From Branchinecta lynchi (Eukaryota > Arthropoda > Branchiopoda > Anostraca > Branchinectidae): a stretch of DNA of 64,000 bases. This document shows, piece after piece, positions 38,301-50,300 of the stretch. Location: positions 7,254,230 through 7,318,229 of the forward strand of contig JAKZAP010000012.1 of NCBI GenBank assembly GCA_023053575.1. Direction: 5' to 3'. Below the pieces are notes generated by a model. The model saw only the letters and a program-made list of their open reading frames with translations, was not told the origin of the DNA and ran no database searches. Within the stretch, counting starts at the first letter, position 1; every line of letters begins with the position of its first letter. A program made the translations under genes and the position numbers.

Positions 38301-41300
38301 TTGTTTATATATAATAATAATAATAATAATCTGTATTTAAAGCCAGAGGCCATATACATGAACAGGCTATACACTAATTAACCAACTAAATTAAACAAAA
38401 TATAACAAAAATTCAACTTCTTTTCTCTCGAAATTTCACTCCTTCATCGATAAATCTACACACTTTACATATTATCTGCGCCGATGTACACTCCAAGATG
38501 CCTGGAAGCCGCAAATTCCCCCCAAGCAGAGACACCCTTAAATCAGAAAGCTCATGACACTTCAGCAAAAATTGATGTGTATTTATATGTTGACGTTGGA
38601 ATCAGTTAGTCGGTACACGCCGTGAGTAAGATTCTTAATGAATAAACGATTTGAATCTGAAAGGGAGCACTTTTTGATGATGGCGATGCTAATCGAGCAT
38701 TTCCGGTCTGTAGGGACTCGCGACAATACGGGGAGTGGAGCGCGTCCCTCAGACAAAGAAAAACGCGGGGGCTCGTCAAAAGGAGTCGTCGAGAAACGGC
38801 TATAATACGTGTTACTTGGACGCTGCCTAATTCTGTTCTGTCAAGCTTCATCAGGTTTGTCAATCCTTGCTTACGACTTCAGTGATAACTGCTGGTTGAC
38901 CTTTTAGTACAGTCAATCTAAGGTTTAACCTCAAACAAATTGCAAAGTTTTGATTTTGGTACGATTCGATTGATTTTGGTACGATTCGAACCGGAAAAAA
39001 ATTCTCTACAACATATAAAAAATCGGCCAAAATCGGACGAGGCGAAATTGACCGTTTTTCGTCTTTTCTTCTAAAATGACGACTTTTTAAAAACAACTTC
39101 ATTGGCACGTATAGAAAATCGGTAATAGGTAAATCTTGTACTTAGATCACGAATATGCACTTTGTTTTTGTTTTGAACGCTTATGTTCAGTTCCCCCCCC
39201 CCCTCCCGCCCATAAATCAAGCGTCGATATAGGTCTGAGAACAACATTACGCGAAGTTGAATCCATACAGACAAAAATTGGACTGCTAATGCAGAGAAGA
39301 AGTCGTGCACGTCAATTTACCCCCCCCCCCCCCACCCTCCACCCTAAACATGACCACCCCAAATTCTTAGAATTCAATAAGCAACTTCTCACAACTAGGT
39401 AAATCATTGATTTTAATTTGAACAAAAAATCACAGGTAATTTGAAATTGCAAAGGGATTAAAGATTCATCACATTTATTTAATTAACCACATGTCTTCTT
39501 CATCTTCGATTTGGACCTGAGCATTAGAGCAACTAGTTCCTTTGCAAGATTTGAAAGCAATGTTGCATTCGATGCCATTTCGATGACAGCTGAACCGGTC
39601 ACTATCACAGGATCCCTTACAACGACACTTCTCGACTGTGAGAATTTTCTTTGGTGCCGCTGGAAGATCCGTGAGGATAGGGTACAGCATGCCGTTCTGG
39701 AGTTTCCATCCCCAATTCTCAGGATCAAGGGCAGTGCTCTGAAGCCCGATCCAATCTTGTACTTGAAGATAGGTTCGGAAACAGTGACATTTTGCTGCTG
39801 CTGAAGTAGGAGGTAGATCTTGGGGATGGACGAAAGTTGTAGACGTTGCTACTTTCTGCTGAAAGACTCGGTGCCGGTTACTGTCAAGATTGTCAGTAGA
39901 TTTTCCACTGTACAATATAGAAAGTGCAGCCTCTCCCGCTGCTTTAATCTCTTCTTTCGAAGCAAAGCTCATATTTATATCAAGATTCCTCGTCCATATT
40001 CAGTCTTTTGGACACAGTTAGAAGACGCTCGAACAGCAATGAAGGGTCTAAACGGTGGATTTCACCTCCATTTTTTTGCTTCGCCGTCATAAGGACTGCC
40101 TGATCCTTCCGTTTTAACGAATGCTCCTTCAGCGATTTCCCTACCATTCCGTCAAGAATCTTCTTCCCGACTTCCACTGCTTTTTCGGTGTTCACGTTTT
40201 CTGCAGCAGTCATGCCAGTAGCAAGGCTTCGAAGCGATAGCGGATCACCCTCGAAAGGAGACGACTGCTCGACAAAGTCAATAACTATTTTAATAATAAT
40301 TCCTTTATTCTCCATAATAGCATAAGAAACACGCTAGCTTCGGATAGTCAATTACATGTTAATATACTTATTTTCAACACAAAAAAAAAAAAAAAAAAAA
40401 AACAGCCTCAGGAATTAAAGTTACGTACAAAATAAGGTACAAATGAAGACAAGTACCGGTCAGTCGAATTTACAGGTGGCAGGCTTAGCTTTTGAAGACC
40501 GATTGACCGTGTAAACTGCCTAGTACAGGACTTCGGTCGTAAATCTGACACATATTCAGGCAAAATATCTCTGTGAGTTTCAGACGACAGACATTTGAAC
40601 CCAAATTTCATCGTCAGGGCATGTCTTCTTTCTTTAAGGGTCGGTAGACATAATACACTAAGACTATCTTCATATGAAACATACTGGGCCCCTAAAATGA
40701 TTTTGCACGCTCGCTTTTGGATACCCTCGAGCTTATCACTCAGAGTCGAGGTGAGGCCAGGGTGCCACACCGGACAAGCGTATTCCGCATTTGGCCTAAT
40801 GTAAGTGCAGAAAATAGACCTCAGTTGCTTGGGAGGAATTTGTGTGTCTTTGCAGTCCCTCTGCTGCCTTGAAAGACCAGACTCTTTGTGCTGGTCGCTT
40901 GTGTGGTACGAAACATCCGTCAGTTCTTGCATCAGAAGATTAACGTGAGCACATGCTGGACGTCCCATTACCCACTGAAGTCTCTGTACTTCCGTCATTC
41001 CTCTACCTCTACTCAATCCGGTTGCCGTTTTCAGACTTCTCATCAATTCTTGTTCTATGACCAAATCTGTAGATAAACCGGCCCAAAATCTGTCCGATCT
41101 TCTCACAACGTGGAAGCCTTTTTCGAAAGACTGGAAAAGTGTTGGGCTTGTATGTTCAAGTCTTTTCATCTGCTGCAGGTACAGCCTCGCCGACTTCGTG
41201 TAGTTGTTGTGACCAGCTGCTGCGAGGTAAGGGAGCATGTCGGAAACTGTTTGCAAATGAAGTTTCCATTGATCTGTACGTTCAGCTCTGAGGAAATTTC

Positions 41301-44300
41301 GAAGAATGGCAACCATGTCCATGTACTGGATCCACAGTTTTCCTGGTCGAGTCTCGTGACTTCGCTCTGATTTAAGAGCCGACAGAGAAGCTTTGACCTT
41401 CATGAGACTTGAAGACTGGGAGATATGATCAAGAGAAGCTCGTCCATCCATTACTTCCTCATATAGGTCTTTGATTTCACTAAGCTCAACCTTATTCAAT
41501 GCAAGTTCTGTATTCAGTTCAAGTTCTGCATCTGAATCCTCGTATACAAGTTCCTTTATCAGAATCGAGTGAAGTGCTGCGTCTACAATGGCATGCAGAT
41601 GCCGGACAATTTTGAGTTGTGTGGAAAACCATTTATTTGATTGGGTGTACGTGGGGGGGGGGGGGGGGGGGGGATATGCAAGATACTAGGACACGACTTT
41701 TTCCTGGCATTTAGGCATAGGAAGTGTAAATTTTCTCTGCGTGGATCCGAAATTTCGAAGAATGGCAACCATGTCCATGTACTGGATCCACAGTTTTCCT
41801 GTTCGAGTCTCGTGACTTCGCTCTGATTTAAGAGCCGACAGAGAAGCTTTGACCTTCATGAGACTTGAAGACTGGGAGATATGATCAAGAGAAGCTCGTC
41901 CATCCATTACTTTCTCATATAGGTCTTTGATTTCACTAAGCTCAACCTTATTCAATGCAAGTTCTGTATTCAATTCAAGTTCTGCATCTGAATCCTCGTC
42001 TACAAGTTCCTTTATCAGAATCGAGTGAAGTGCTGCGTCTACAATGGTATGCAGATGCCGGACAATTTTGAGATGTGTGGAAAACCATTTATTTGATTGG
42101 GTGTACGTGGGGGGGGGGGGGGGGGGGACAAAATATGCAACATACTAGGACACGACTTTTTCCTGGCATTTCGACATAGGAAGTGTAAATTTTCTCTGCT
42201 TGGATCCGACTTCGTGTAATATCCAACGTATATTAATGCACGCTTTATGTCGCGCGTGTGTGTGTGGGGGGGGGGGGGGACGGCTCAGGGATGGTCAAAA
42301 CACAGAACAGATTTCATATTCGTGATCTACGTACCAGATTTTCTTATCACCGACTTTTTAAAAGTGCAAGTTAATTTTTTTTTAAAGTCGTTATTTTAGA
42401 AGAAAAGACGAAAAAACGTCAATTTCGCCTCGACCGATTTTGGCCGATTTTGCATATGTTGTAGAAATTTTTTTTCCGGTTCGAATGATACCAAAATCAG
42501 AACTTTTGCAATTTGTTTGAGGTAACCCCTAAAATTAATTTAGATTGACTGTACTATTTCAACGGGGATAATGCGTGACTTAATATGAACCGAAAGCCTA
42601 GTCGCTTATTCCCCCTTCAGATAACTTATATCAAGATCAAACGTGTGACTGTTATTAGTTGTGTTTTCGCAGATACCGTGGTATTTGATACTACGGTCAA
42701 AAAGCGTTTTGAGTTATCGTGGTATTTGATATTGAGATGCCACGGTACCGACTGTGGTAACTGATGGTGGTGTCTGAAAAAGTCATCTCAGTTTCATCAT
42801 TACAAACCCAAGAACCTAGGATTTTGTCAAATTGGCGGGGAAGAAGTTTGGCACTTGTGATGTAAGTGGATATCACTTTTTCTTTTGGGATGACTTCTAA
42901 AAGCGCTAGTTTGGCAATTGTCATTTTTGCAAAGCAATCGTAGTATCAGATACCACGGTGATTGCAAAAATGACAAAATGCAGATCTAATTATTGTGGTA
43001 TCAGATACCAGGGTATCTACAAAAACGCAGCTACTGATATCCACTGACATCTAGAGTGAAATAACTTGTTTCCCACCATTTGACAAAGAAAGTAGACTCT
43101 TTGTGTTAGTGATGATGAAAGTGAGATAATTTTTCAGATACCACGTTGTCCACGATTAGTTACGACGGTCCGACCGTCGTATCTGAATATCAGGTATGAA
43201 CGTCGGAATATCAGATACACAGTACCTTGCCAGATACGACGGTAACTGCAAAAACGCCTCTTGATCGTGGTATCAAATACCACGGTTACTGCGAAAACGA
43301 CTTTAGACCGTGAAAAACGCGACTGTTGTTTCTCTAGCGTACCTGTCGGTAATTTGTCAGTGGATGACAATAGTTGCGTTTTTGAAGATAGCATGATATC
43401 TGATACCACGGTCTAAAGTCGTTTAGCTGTTACCGCGGTATCTGATACCACGCTCAAAAGGTGTTTTTGGAGTTATCGTGGTATCTGGCCAGTTATCGTG
43501 GTATCTGACATTCAGATACCACGGTCCGACCGTGGCAACTGATCGTGTTATCTGAAAAGTTATTTCACTTTCATCATTACCGACAATAGAGCCTAGGATT
43601 TTGTCAAATTGGTGGGAAAGAAGTTTGGCACTTGGTGATGTGACTGGATATCAGTTGTTCTTTTAGGATGACTTCGAAAATGGCAGTTTTGGCATTAGTC
43701 GTTTTTGCAGGTCAGCCGTGGTATCAGATACCACGGTAACTGCAAAAACTACTAATTGCAGATCCAGTTACCGTGGTAACTGATACCATGGTATCTGCAA
43801 AACGCAACTAATGTGAATAAAAACTGATATTCGTATGTGTCTAGGTAGTTTACTGGAAGATCCTGATAGTGACGCCGTGTACTACGTCCTTTTGAGAGCG
43901 GCAGACCGTTTCAAGGCCGAGTATGGCGAGTATCCCGGTGTAACCGAGTTTGATGTAGATGTAGGACGGCTCAAGGTAAGATAGATTCAAATTTCGAAAA
44001 AAATAGATGTTCAAAATCCAAATACTATGATTTTTCAAAAGAATTAACACATGTATGCGCAGTTTCAACGGATAACACTTAGGACGTTAGCTGTTATGAT
44101 TTTGCAAACGTTACACAGACGATATCGGGAAAAGTCAGCAGATGCTTCTTCGGCGTTATTTTTGCCCTTTTTGGCGAAGCTTGTTCTAAGAATAATAATG
44201 TATATCTCTCCCACAAAGTCCAGGGGAACAAGTGGAGTCCGATAAAGAAAAAGAAAGGAAGAGAAATACAAAAAATAAAGTTCATTTTCAAGTTTGCCTA

Positions 44301-47300
44301 AGAAGGGCCAAAATAGCTGACGTATCGTTTTGCATTGTCGAATATTTTTTTCCACAAGTTCATTTTCCAGCTTGAGCCTGAAGAGGACCTTTGCCAAGAT
44401 GGGCCGAAATATAGCTCTTATAAAATTCAGCTGACGTATCCGTTTTGCACTGTCAAAGCATTATCTGTTGAAAACTGCGCATCCTTGTGTTATCTGTTAT
44501 GAATCTTCTGGCAGTGGAGACAAAGACAAAGTATCCTTCAAAAGGCACGACTTGTTCCGCCCCACAGACTCAACCGAAAGGTATTCATCGTCGTTTGCAC
44601 TTTGCCCTATCCGTCATTTTAGTCGTATTTATTATCAATCAGTCATTCAATCAAGTTTAATTCCAAATAGTAAGCTAAAAGAGTTCAATATATTATAGAA
44701 TAGAGGGAGTCACTCCACGCGGACCCCACGTACGGAGAACAGCGAGAACACGGGGAATGCTTCAGAAATGGATTTTGTTGAGAAAAAAAAATGCTCGCAG
44801 TTGATGAAATTAGTGTTCATCCACTTTATTTTTGGTTTTCATTATTCTGATTGTTTTTAATCAATTTTACATTGCACAACACAAGCAAAAGTTGATTCCC
44901 CTCCGAATCTGAAAGGGAATCCTTTTGATGATGCTGATGATTTTTAGATTAGATTATCTTTAATATAAAACCAACGCGTAACATTTGTCTGCATCACCTG
45001 CAGGGAAAGTCCCGGGGGACTTGTTAAGTAACAGGCGAAAAACAAAATTCACATCTATTTACTAATGCAGAATAAATCCTACTACTACTGAAAAATAAAT
45101 ACTACTACTAACAATACATTTCTAATTACTAATTACTAAACCAAATACTAAACAAAAAAAAAGAAGAAAAAAAAAAGAAAGCGACTGACTCTTGCTTACT
45201 CTTTTGTGAGGAAGAACCATGATAATTGGAGCATTCCCCGTCCGTGGGAACTCGGCGACAATACGGAGAGTGGAGCGAGTCCCCGAGACAAAGAAAAACG
45301 AGGGGGCTCGTTAAAAGGACTCCTCGGGCAACGGCGAGAATACGCCTTAGCTCATATGCTATAGACTATTGTCCAGTGTTAGCGTTTGATTTTACGATCT
45401 GCAGCTAGCCGTTTGTAAATGCGCTGTTAAACCAAATCTGTTACTATAAATGATCTTTGTCACGATGGAATGGCTTCAATTTTTCAATTTTCAATTTATT
45501 TAATAATAAAGCAAAACATATCTCTCGTGGGCAGAGCCCAAATACGATGTTTTTGTAGTCATAAACAGAGATAAAATAAGTTGTCAACACATAATTAAAA
45601 GAAAATAAAAATAACAAGGCAAATATCTGTTCAAATATCTGTTTCAAGTTCTTTTAATTTTATAGTACAACTAAAAAGAAAGATACAGCACTGAGTAGAA
45701 AGGTAAACTCGGTTCACTCGGATGCAAGTTACATTATATACAATCACTATAACACACATATTTGTCGCGATATATCTCCAGTTCCTCTCGCCCATGAGGC
45801 TCGGCCAATCTCACAAAAACAAATTCGAAAATGCCATTAATTGCCACGTGAAATATGCGATTCGTTTGTTAGCGCTTGTAGACTCTGTCGAGCCTTCCTG
45901 CTCTCCGACGCGGCGGGTGGACGCAAAATATTTGAAAACTGGGTTAAAAAGTAGAACAAGACCAAAGGTTTCGATGGGATCCCAAAAATTCAATATCTGA
46001 TCCAGACAACTGGGTCTTGTCTTAGCCAGATCCAGTCTTCGCCAGACTCCTTGAACATTTTTACAATTAAAATTCAGAAACAGATTAAGGCCAAATAGCT
46101 AATCACCTGAGAAAACCTCAGCATGTGTGTTTACCCCTATAAGTCATATCTGTTTTGACGAAAACTTCCTGCCACTTCTGCCAATTTCCCGGTTCCGGCC
46201 GAACTCCAGAACTACTTGTCCGGCGAAAAAAGAAAGCTCAAAGACGAAATCAGGGTATCTTCTTTCCCCAGTAATGAACATCTAATCAACTTCAAATAGA
46301 AATTTAGCTTATAACAAATTTTCCAATTCCAGCCGGATTCCGGTCGAACTTGTTTTCACATAAGTGTTCAGCATGTCTTCTTGCCCTAAATCGAACATCT
46401 AATCAACTCCAAATAAAACTCTTAATTTTGACAAACTTTCCGGTTTGGGCCGGATTCCGGTCGAAATACTTGTCCGTCGAGAAAATAGTTTTCACCATCG
46501 TCTTCAGCATGTCTTCCTACCTCTAAATCGAACATTTAATCAACTTCAAATAAAACTTTTACTTTCAACAAACTTTCCGGCTTGGGCCGGATTCCGGGCG
46601 AAATACTCGTCCGTCGAGAAAATAGTTTTCACCGTCGTCTTCAGCATGTCTTCCTACCCCTAAATCGAACATCTAATCAACTTCAAATAAAACTTTTACT
46701 TTCAACAAACTTTCCGGTTTTGGCCGGATTCCGGGCGAACTACTGGTCTGATGACAAAATGGTTTTCACCATCTTGTTCAGCATGTCTTCTTACCCCATA
46801 ATCGACTATCACATTAGCTGTTTCAAAATATTTTGTTTGTCCCTTAATTTGAATCCCCTCCCCCACCCCTAAATGTAGAGCTACAAAGCCCATCTACGAA
46901 CTTGACTGGTACGACGACCCAACGAACCCTCACACCAAGTTTCATCAAAATATCTCATTCCCTTCGAGAGTTATCGTGCTTACAGACGGACGGACAGACG
47001 GACAACTTTTGCGATGTCATAGGTATCCCTCCACTTACGTTTTGGGATCCCAAAAACCGGGTTAAAAAGTAGAAAACCAAGCAGAAAAGAAGAAATCCAG
47101 AAAAGAAGGTGAACAGAAGTGTGAAAGAGTTGTCGTCGGACCTCAAAGCTTTAGGCAAAGGTTGCGTTGTGTGATTGTCAAAACTTGGCTTGGCCGAAAA
47201 AGTGCTAAACAGTCGTAGGTGCAAAATGAAACAGTGGCGAAAGGCATGGATTTCAGAAGCTTATAATCCCATAAGGGAGCTAAGTATAATACAAACTTTA

Positions 47301-50300
47301 AGTAATACACTTTAAGAATTATTTGTTTTCTTTATAAGAAAAATCTCATAAGCCCTTTGGATGTTCGTTGGGGGTGGTCGTCCTTTTACACGGCAATTGC
47401 TCGTGGTTGCGTCTCTGTAAAAGGACTCGGAGAAGTTCATGTGTGTTTAATTTTTCAGAACGTTGTTATGCGGATGCTTGGCGAATGGGGCCTTAGCGCC
47501 AGTTTAATCAAAGACGAGTCAATCCATGAGTTCTGCCGATATGGTGCCGCGGAGCTCCATTCGATTGCCGCTTTTATAGGTGAGTATTTTCAATTTGGCG
47601 TTTTTTTTTTCTCTTCTATTTTCTTTTCTGGAAGAAACAGTTTGGATGAAAGCGCCACCCATTGCCAATCGGCAAAGCGCAACTCTTATTAGAAATGACT
47701 TTTCACGATGAAATGGCTGAGAAATACCATTTTAAATAACTAGTATAACTACTAGTAGGCTAATTTCCCCATGAGAGTTCTTATCAGTCAATCGATCAAT
47801 CAATCAAGTTTGATCCGAATACCTAAAAGCTAGAAAAAGAATACAAATTTGCAAAATACACAGACACACAAGAAACAAATTAACTAATACACTTACAAGA
47901 AATCACCAGAGCTAAAAGCTAAAAGCTAGAAAAGGAATACAAATTTGCAAAATACACAGACACACAAGAAACAAATTAACTAATACACTTCCAAGAAATT
48001 ACCAGAAATAAATGATGGGATGAAACTACTGATTGCCAGTATTCCTCTCGGACCGACGCACGGGAGACGGGAGGGGAGGGGGAATAGATGGTCCATCTGG
48101 GGACAACACGTTATCTTAGCTCCAAATTAGCTCTTCTTATTAACTCTTCTTGTGAGATCTTATCGATTATATCAGATTTTCGGCTCTCGGATGCGGCGAT
48201 TGAACCGTACTTTCTTCCCCCGTTGCTTAGGGTTAATTTTGACCACTGGCTTGCATTGGGCTGGAGTGCACTTCTTTTGGTAGATTTTAGAAATTTCTTT
48301 TATTCTTGTTTGATTTCCAGTAGAAAACCAGTTCACTTCGCCATGTGTTCAGCGCTTCCAAACCGACTAGTTTCTGAAAGTCACCTATTGTCTCCTACCT
48401 AACACTTGAGGCCAGGTGTGGCGAAAGTTATCCGTGTGAATTGGGCTTAACTACGCTAAACTCATTCGTCCGTTCTCGCTTTTCAGCGCGGACCGGATCT
48501 CAAGCTTATCGCTTCTGATTAGCTCGTCGGTTAGAACTATCGGTTATACAAGTTTCCGTGTCTCGTCAAAGCCGAGAGGCGTTCGTAACTTCTGAGATTG
48601 GAACGTAAACTGCATCACCTGCGACTTGTGCTTTAAAGGACCTCTCTTGCTCATTCTGCCTTATATATTATACCTAACTCCCTCGTGGAGTTATAAGCTC
48701 ATAAAATACCCACCTTTCGCCATTGTTCCGGTCGTGGCGAGTTTGCCCGTCACGCAATTCTTGTTTTTTACTCCGTCTTTTCTGGGCCTCGCCCAGTTTT
48801 GTTCAGTGACGGGTTACAAATAAAATGATGATGATGATGATGAATAGTAACTTCGACGGAATCTCAAATGTTCGGTGATATCTCTTTCACACATAAGGAA
48901 TTAAGGATATGAGAAGCTTGAAAGTGTTGTTTTTCATTTTGGAAGACATGGTGGACCATCAGATCTACCTTGTGTTTCTTTTGTTCTGATTAGTTTTTCC
49001 GTTTTTAACCGCGGCGCGTTCAGTTTTCAAATATTTCGCGCCCAGCCGCCACGTTAGATTGCAGGAAGGCTGGATACAGTTGACAAGCGCTAACAAGAAA
49101 ATCGTTGTTTTCACGTGGAAAGTAATTGTAATTTAAAAAAAAGATATTTCTGGTCCATTTCATATTGAAACGATCATTTCTAGTAAGAGTGCTTTAAGTG
49201 AGCCCCCGCCCCTACCGTGTCCGACCAGCAGGGGCGTCGCTATCCAAAACTCGAGGGGGGTGGCCGGCGCCCTGCCGCCCATTCTAGCTTTTCGTCGCAT
49301 AATAATGTAGTAATGAAGAAGAAGCGTTGAAGAAGCTCAGGGGCGGTTTGAAGGGATTTGACGTGAGAGGTGACTACCTCAAAATGTACGACAGATGTAC
49401 GACAAGGCTAGAGTCATACCAAACAATAGCCAGGAAACGCAGCACCGCATGATGACATGAAACTTAAGGTGAAAGTCATTTATAACAAAAGGAGTTCGCT
49501 TCCGAAATGGCCAGCAATGGAACAGCAGTTCCTAACGTCTGTAGATTAAACAGAATGAAATTGAGCGCCGCATGTGCAATCTTTTAAGTAGGCCATGATT
49601 TTTTCGGGCAAAACACTACTTCCCCCCACAAAATTTAGACGTAGTGTGACCCGAGCCCCCGAAATTCGAAGCCTAAAACAAGAATGAAATGACGCGAGTT
49701 TCCAGTAAATAGAGCCTACCACAAAGGTGCAGCCGGCAAAATTTTTTTAAATCCTGTATGATCAGAATACGTCTTTTCGGATCCCAGACGAAACTAAGGG
49801 CTACTTGGCATGGATCTTCCCGTAATGGTCTTCAGTCTGATCCTTTGTTCTGGGTTTCCAGTTAGAAAAACAAACAAAATGATAATCAAACGACATGTTG
49901 CAAAAATCAGGCCCGTCATTACAGCGTTGCACTGGAGGAAAATACTTGTCATTAGATTCTATTCTGTTAAGAAACTAACCTGATTTTGACAGGAATTGAG
50001 AGATATTGGTACATAATAGATCATGTTAAAACTCGAAACATGCGACTGAGAATCCAATTCCTGAAGTCTCAAACGCTCGAGAACCCAGAATGGCATAGGT
50101 CTAAACTGGATGTCAACTCAGTTTCTTGGTAAACCTTGACTAGCCTTACTGACTTTTTCGGGCGCACTGCCACCCCCGATTAAGCTTTCCTGGGTGACCG
50201 CCCGTTTAACTGAACTTTTTTTAGTCGGGCGCTCTCCGGGCTCCAAGATTAGCTTTTTTCTTTCTTCGAGAGAAACGCCCCTTTCCGACCGAAACGCCCC

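Larger units (their letters stand above)
36170..38330 (+). mobile_element. LINE-E, plus-strand, broken by two insertions
   Basis: The plus strand gives [14 protein letters not shown], then [20 protein letters not shown] with a frameshift. Next comes [20 protein letters not shown] and [16 protein letters not shown] (36603-36890). After an insertion, RT motif [21 protein letters not shown] and motif C WKYVDD follow. After a second insertion comes the C-terminal part ending [11 protein letters not shown] (to about 38165). Close relative of LINE-A. The 3' UTR runs to about 38310. Multiple frameshifts show it is dead. Confidence 0.85.
38905..42556 (-). mobile_element. 3.65-kb DNA transposon with long inverted ends, Academ-like
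   Basis: Ends TAGTACAGTCAATCTA and its exact inverse open terminal inverted repeats of about 290 bp (38905-39195 with 42265-42556). These include GGAAAAAAATTCTCTACAAC-type, GACGAGGCGAAATTGAC and a poly-C tract. Between them the minus strand encodes one protein in three pieces. These are an N-terminal helical domain with [19 protein letters not shown], a short middle segment, and a C-terminal part with VQDWIG, ENWGW and a cysteine-rich finger. The C-terminal Cys-rich finger recalls Academ transposases (XPG-like nuclease plus Cys8 finger). The nuclease region appears to be deleted. A LINE and a tandem duplication also interrupt it, so it is inactive. Superfamily assignment is inference. Confidence 0.75.

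Noticed and set aside
40408..41499. Continuous 363-codon minus-strand frame as a single gene
   Set aside because: It is a chimera: the C-terminal third is LINE reverse transcriptase read in frame after a LINE inserted into the Academ-like ORF.
46445..46893. Repeated frames such as [20 protein letters not shown]
   Set aside because: They are translations of E1 internal units; similar peptides recur in other E1 copies and have no coding signature.
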